From assembly GCA_963210315.1 (NCBI GenBank), contig OY723289.1, positions 372,001 through 436,000 on the forward strand: a stretch of DNA of 64,000 nt, in the 5' to 3' direction. A program made the translations under genes and the position numbers. Shown in pieces: positions 59,046 to 64,000 of this stretch. The notes beneath the pieces are model-generated. The model was not told the origin of the DNA. It saw only the letters and a program-made list of their open reading frames with translations, and did no database searches. This DNA comes from Rhynchopus euleeides. Lineage: Eukaryota > Euglenozoa > Diplonemea > Diplonemida > Diplonemidae. Each line of letters starts with the position of its first letter. The stretch's first letter is position 1.

Positions 59046-62000
59046 CTACTTGACCGCCATCGCCACAAGATCAATAAGATACGCTGTGTGCGCCTGCAAT
59101 TCCTCCTGCGTCAGCTGCTGCGACGAGGCCACGCTGCTGGAGAAGTCTGCAAGCTGCCGCATCACCCACGACGACGACCTTGCCACCACCGCCAACTCGG
59201 AAGCGAGCGTCGGCAACGGGCTCGCCATCGTCGGACGGGACGCCTCCAGATCTGTGAAGGCCTGCCTTATGGCATCCACCTCTTTGTACGCAACCTCCTT
59301 GTCGGCAATCAGGCGCGAGATCTGCATCTCCTGCTGCACCACTGCAGAGTCGCGGTCCGTATCACGTGCCGACAGCGCGGAGGCACGCTCATGCAGCTCG
59401 GATATGGTGCTGCGCTGCCCTGCAAGCGCCACCTCGTAGTCAGAGGCCTTCGCCTCGAGACGCGCGACGTTCGCCTCGAGCTCGGCAATGCGCCTCCCGC
59501 TGAGCACATTCATCTTGGTGCTCTCAGCCGCGTTGCCGCGCTCCTCCTGGCACATCAGCTCCAGCTTCCGCACCTGCGTCGCCAGGCGCAGCGCCTCCCC
59601 CTCCAGGCGCCCCTCGCTCTCCGCATTGCTCCGCACCTGCCCCTGCAGCTGCAGCAGCTCCGCCTCGGCACGCTCGCGGTGCCGCCTCTCCCTCACCGCC
59701 TCCGCCTCCAAACGGGCACGCAGCGTCTCCATCTCACGCTCCATCGCAGCCACCGTCGCCTTCTGCATCTCGTGATCCGCAGCCGATGCCCGGGCAGCCT
59801 CGCGGCAGTGCGCCAGCTCCTGCATGGCATCGTCCTTCAGGATAAGCTGCGCCTTCAGCTGCTCAGCAGCACGCCTCTGCTCATGCCTCTGGGCTGCCGT
59901 CTCCTCCTGCATGCGCTGGAGAGCTTCGACATGCGCCGCAACCGCGACATCCCGCTCGGTGAGCTCGCGGGAGAGACGCACCACATCGCCCGACAGCCCG
60001 TCAGGCTGTGTGGTCGCCTCGAGGGCATCGCGCAGCTCCAACACTGTCATGCGCAGGTCATCATTCTGCTTCTCCGTCAGGACGAGCGCCTCACGCAGGC
60101 GCGCATCATCTGTCTTGGGGCCATGCAGCGCTTCGGCCAGCGCTGCCTCGACACCCTGCTTGGCCTCACGCAGCTCCTGCATCTCAACGCTGGACTGGTC
60201 AACCTGCAACAGCGCATCTGCACACCGCTCGCTCATCTGCGCCCGCTCCACACGGAGCTGCTCAGCCTGCGCGGTGAGGGCAGCGTGCTCCGCCTGGGCA
60301 GCAGCCATGTCCTGCGAGCGCCCCCTCTCCAGCTGGGCCAGGCGCAGCTCTGCCTGCTGCAGGCCCTCCTGCCCGGGCTGCCGCAGCTCCAGCTCCGACC
60401 GCAGCGACAGGTTGCACTCGGTGAGTGTGGTGCAGGCCTCGGTGAGGCGCGCCACCTCGCCCTGCAGCAGGCGCGCAGCTTCGCTGCGCTGCGCGTGCTC
60501 CGCCTGCACCGTGCTGCGCTCTGCCTCGTGGGCAGCGGCAGCCTCTGCCGATGCGGACACCATAGCATCGACCTGGGCAGTGAGGCTCGTGAGGAGGCTG
60601 TCTTTGTCTCCCACCTCCTCCGCCAGCAGCAGCAGTTTGTTGCGCGTCTCGTCCTCAAGCCGCTCCGCGGCCTGCAGCTGTGCCTCCCTCTCGTGGAGGC
60701 GCTGCGACTGCTCGAGGACAGCCTGCTGTGCGGAGTGCGATGCGTTGGAACTCTGCAGGACCTGCTGCGCCAGCTCACGGTTCGCAGAGGTGGTCTCCTC
60801 CAGGACGGCGCTGACGTTCTGCAGCTCGTGCTGCAGCATCACGATGAGCTTGTCCTTCTCAGCCAGGTCCTCCTGCAGCACCCTCTGCTTCGCCACCGCC
60901 TGCTCCAGCTGCCTGTCCCCCGCAATCCCCGCCGCGTCCTGCCCCATGCACAGCGACATGCGGAACCCTGCGGCCTGCTTCCCGAGGCTCTCCACCTCGA
61001 CGCGGTGGCGCTCGACAGCCTCGATCATGCTGTTGCGCAGGGAGGGCAGGCTGGCCTCCGCCGTGCTGGGGGGTGCCAGGGCGCGCGGTGTGGACAGCGC
61101 CGACAGGGCGACGGGGGGCGAGAGAAGGCCGTCGAGGGGGACAGCGTCAGAGGGGTACTCCAAAGCCTGCAGGCGGGCCTGCAGGGAGAGGAGGGTCGCC
61201 TCCGTCTCCTCCTCGCGTGCCATGCGCTGGCGCAGCATAGTCTCGCGCTCCGCAGCAGCGCTGCCCAGGGAGTCTGCGAGGTCGGACTCTGCGCGCTTGC
61301 GCTGCCGCCGCTCCCACTCCACCTCTGCCTGCAGCCCGGCCTGGCGGTCTGCAGCCACCTGCATCGCAGCGTTGCTGTCTTGGATCACTTTGCTCAGGGC
61401 GGCCGAGCGGGCGCGCTCCTCCTCTGCAACCTGGATGTGGTGCGATATGGTCGCGTCGTAGCGGCCAGCCATGTCCTGCACATGTCGCGAGACGTGCACT
61501 TCCTGTGTGTTGGGGAGGTGGGTGGGTGGGTGGGCTCGAGAGGCGTCAATCGTTTCCAGTTGGGGAAGTGTAATTTCACTGGAGACGAAGCGGAGTGGAA
61601 GCACGCGATCCAAAGGGCAACCCTTTCAGTTCCGAATCCAGCCCAGCTCGCGTTGGATGGCAAGGATGGTGTCGTGGGGACCCCATCGGCCTGCTGTCCA
61701 GGCAGATGGTCGCGACGGAGGTGGTTATGGATGTCACCATCCTACAGTGTTTCGTGGTCTTCCCCGGCTCTATGTTGTGGGCTCAACAGATGAAAAGGGC
61801 AAGACGAAGACACGACGGATGTGGCGTATCTCCACTGTTATGGAAAAAAGGACGACCGCCAGACGAGGGAGGAGCGGGGGCTGGACATTGCATTACGAAG
61901 GGGGGGTTCACGGAATGACCTAGAGTAGAGGGATCCGCGGCGATCCAAGGATACTGCTGAAAAGGGTAACGTTCAAACAAGTCCGAACTGTGCCCCTCGG

Positions 62001-62333
62001 TCAGAGGCGCTGTCCCATTGGGCTTACTCTCCACCCCCCTGCAAAGCCAGCGACCTTTCGGTGGAGAGACATCACAACAACCAGGCGGTGCATACCTTGT
62101 GTGGGGTGTGGATCAGCACGGCTGGGTCAACCTCAGCCTGCGGCAGGGGCTGTGGTGCGGTGGGATGGTGGTGGTGCAAAACAGAACATCGTGGCGGCTG
62201 CTCCCTCCGCCCCCTCCCCCATTCCGTGCTCTCGTCGAAGCCATACCTGGTGCGGTGTACCCACATCTTCCCCGGCTGGGGGCACGGGGCCCATCAACGT
62301 CCCGGCATGCGGCACCAGCACACTCTGGGCCAT
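59046..62333 (-). CDS. Long coiled-coil protein
   Basis: Three exons, 62247-62333, 62096-62137 (only 42 bases) and 59046-61502, encode 861 residues. Donors are GTATGG and GTATGC; acceptors are CGCAG and CACAG; all junctions are in phase 0. The second intron is 593 bases, the longest found here. The start ATG lies five bases after CCTCTGTCCAG, a strong trans-splice acceptor candidate. Residues about 60-800 are almost entirely heptad-rich coiled coil (Leu, Glu, Gln, Arg, Ala), for example AELLQLQGQVRSNAESEGR. The short first exons give a Pro/Gly-rich head. The stop is TAG (59046-59048). It may be a cytoskeletal, centrosomal or flagellar component, but the sequence gives no family. The upstream exons rest on splice logic and frame continuity only. 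Confidence 0.75.
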
Positions 62334-64000
62334 CAGCACTGGACAGAGGGGCCAACCTTACACGCCAACATGCAGCACCTCGATACCCTGCTGCAAACCT
62401 GCGCTGATGATGGAAGGAGGGGGGGTGTCGGGGGGAGTACAACGAAACCCACACATCCAGCTCCTTCGAAAGGGAGGTGCGGGGGTGGGGGGGGAGGGGG
62501 GCGGGCCGCGGTGTCACGTTTCAAACCCTTCTTCACACCGCGGTTTTTTTTTCCGGCGCCGGATTCATTCTTGATGATAGGAGTCAAAAGGGGGCAAGGG
62601 GGGAAGGGGGGGGGGGGGCAGGGGCGGGGGTGGCCCTTCTCTCGGAAGTGGAGACAACCGAGCGAAAACTGGTGCAAATCCTTGCAAAAGATCAACACGC
62701 AGCAGGCATGTGAGGGGGGGGGGGGGAGGGGGGTGCGGGGAGACAATCGCCATTGCGACCACACCCCCACACCTCACCTCTTCGGCCTTTCGCCTTGAAC
62801 GATTGGCACGACTTTATTTTCTTCTCGTATTTTTTCCACATCTGCACCACGCATAGTAGTATGCGTGAGGCCTTAGCACGACGACAACAGGAGGGAATGA
62901 TTATGCAGGTCGGGCTACAGCGGAACAGAAGGAGGGAACGCCGTTTCTCTGGAAAGCTGAAAAATCGGTCGGTCAATGGGGGGGGGGGGGGGAGGGGGGG
63001 GAAGACGGTTGCTGAGCATTTGATAGTAAGGAAGGCTTCTCGATAACACCACCTGGTTGTGCCGAGTCTCTGAGATCCGGCTGCACCACAGCAAAAGAGT
63101 CTGGGGTTTTGTTTGCACGCACGAGTTTGATGCGCACAAACAACTCAGCCAAAAAAAAACTCAGGCCGGAACAGGTGGATTGCCTTCTGCGGAGGAGAAC
63201 AAAGAAAAGAACAGAAAGGGGGGGGGGGGGTAAGTTAAAATCGTAGAATGAAGGAGAGCACCGCACCTGCACAAATCATCAAGGCTCCCCACGCCACAGA
63301 TAACACACCGTCTGCAGCGGGGGAGGGCAACGCTAAACTGATGATCAATTCCAGAAAAGGAGCGCAGGCCCGGCAGCATGTCATGTGCTGGCGAGTCCTG
63401 CATTTGATGCCTGTCTCGGCCTTCGCGGGGAATGCCTCCCTCAGAACAGGTAGAATCGCCTTGCAAAAAATATTAAGATGTTGCTTGTGCACCAAATCCG
63501 GGGGGAAAACAGCTCCAAACTACTTCTCATCGAGCCTACACTTGTCGTTTACAGCTGTGGTGAGGCCCTGTGAAGTGGCGTTCAGGTTTTGATCCCAAAA
63601 GCCTCGGTCGCACGACTTCCTTTGTGACTTCACGACTCCTCGATATGATCGTGTGTACATCGCTCGTAATTGGGGAAGAAAACAAATCCCGGGGGGATCA
63701 ACTAAATAGGATCAAACCCCTTGGGAGATGCCAGCCTTGGAGTCTTGAGGGCAAAACCCTTCGGGCCAGCGGAACGCACACCGTGGCAACAAACAGGCTG
63801 GGGATGAGTGTGCAATAAAATACAGTTCCAAGAGGGAACGGGGCTGGCGGTGAGGGTGCGGGATCCGAGAACGAGGTAGTGTGGTTCGCATCCGCATCAC
63901 AGAAGACGACAAAAAAAAGGGAACGGCAAGGCAGTCTCGGCCGCAAAGGGGGGGCATTGCAGGCGTACTGCCGATTGATTACACCGGTGGATGTGATGAT
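62334..64000. other. Terminal spacer
   Basis: About 1.7 kb to the window edge with no supported gene. It contains many G runs (for example near 62604, 62710 and 62978). A short minus-strand frame at 63235-63495 ends in a hydrophobic stretch but has no ATG at its 5' end. Confidence 0.45.

Noticed and set aside
59088..61793. Plus-strand frame of 901 codons opposite the coiled-coil gene
   Set aside because: It is the antisense shadow of a GC-rich, heptad-repeat gene; the minus-strand translation is clearly the real one.
63235..63495. Possible small membrane protein on the minus strand
   Set aside because: Ends in a hydrophobic segment but lacks an ATG at its 5' side; too short to support.

Overview
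This window looks like nuclear DNA of a free-living flagellated protist. It is GC-rich and low in gene density, and it carries eukaryotic families: the axonemal-dynein assembly factor WDR92, a Bmt5-type rRNA methyltransferase, a PP2C phosphatase, a TLC-domain protein, PAP2 phosphatases, a PARP-like ADP-ribosyltransferase and receptor-type cyclase-like proteins. Every gene I can support lies on the minus strand, across almost the whole 64 kb. Many start codons sit a few to a few dozen bases downstream of a pyrimidine-rich tract ending in AG. Together this suggests a Euglenozoa-style directional gene cluster with trans-spliced leaders, perhaps a diplonemid. That assignment is inference; no rRNA or spliced-leader gene is present to prove it.

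I rebuilt five spliced genes with twelve cis-introns. All use GTATG(C/G/T) donors and CAG acceptors. Most are 79-178 nt and one is 593 nt. Splicing restores family-typical N- or C-termini in WDR92, the Bmt5 homologue and PP2C. The longest genes are intronless.

Layout from left to right, remembering that transcription runs right to left: a tandem pair of PAP2 phosphatases, the left one cut by the window edge, each preceded by an identical 157-bp element (474-630 and 2667-2823); the Bmt5-like methyltransferase (4211-5910); WDR92 (7158-8657); a secreted LamG x3 / SASA esterase / cadherin-like / LamG protein (10484-14635); a membrane-anchored methyltransferase (16357-17064); and a giant intronless FN3-like protein of about 3,500 residues (17745-28322). 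Immediately upstream of the giant gene is a 2.9-kb transposon with long terminal inverted repeats (28366-31300). It carries unfamiliar proteins, one with three C2H2 fingers, and phased palindromes in both ends.

Next come a cyclase-like receptor relic with two in-frame TAG codons (31907-33730), a predicted secreted double WD40 propeller with a Pro/Ala/Thr linker (34598-37000), an unrecognised C2HC-finger protein (37218-39062), a retroelement tail with dispersed repeats, a second cyclase-like receptor with an apparent frameshift (40782-43156) and a membrane PARP-like enzyme (44231-45274). After a 3.5-kb gap come an Alba-like/PP2C fusion (48818-50877), a TLC-domain protein (54521-55321), two tandem tyrosine-rich type I membrane proteins (56501-57109 and 58179-58769) and a long coiled-coil protein (59046-62333). 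The last 1.7 kb appears non-coding.

The genes do not form one pathway. The best candidates for undescribed biology are the transposon with phased TGTCGA-N-TCGACA palindromes, the identical 157-bp putative RNA element, the Alba-PP2C fusion, the N-terminally anchored PARP and the cyclase-like receptors lacking the first metal-binding aspartate.
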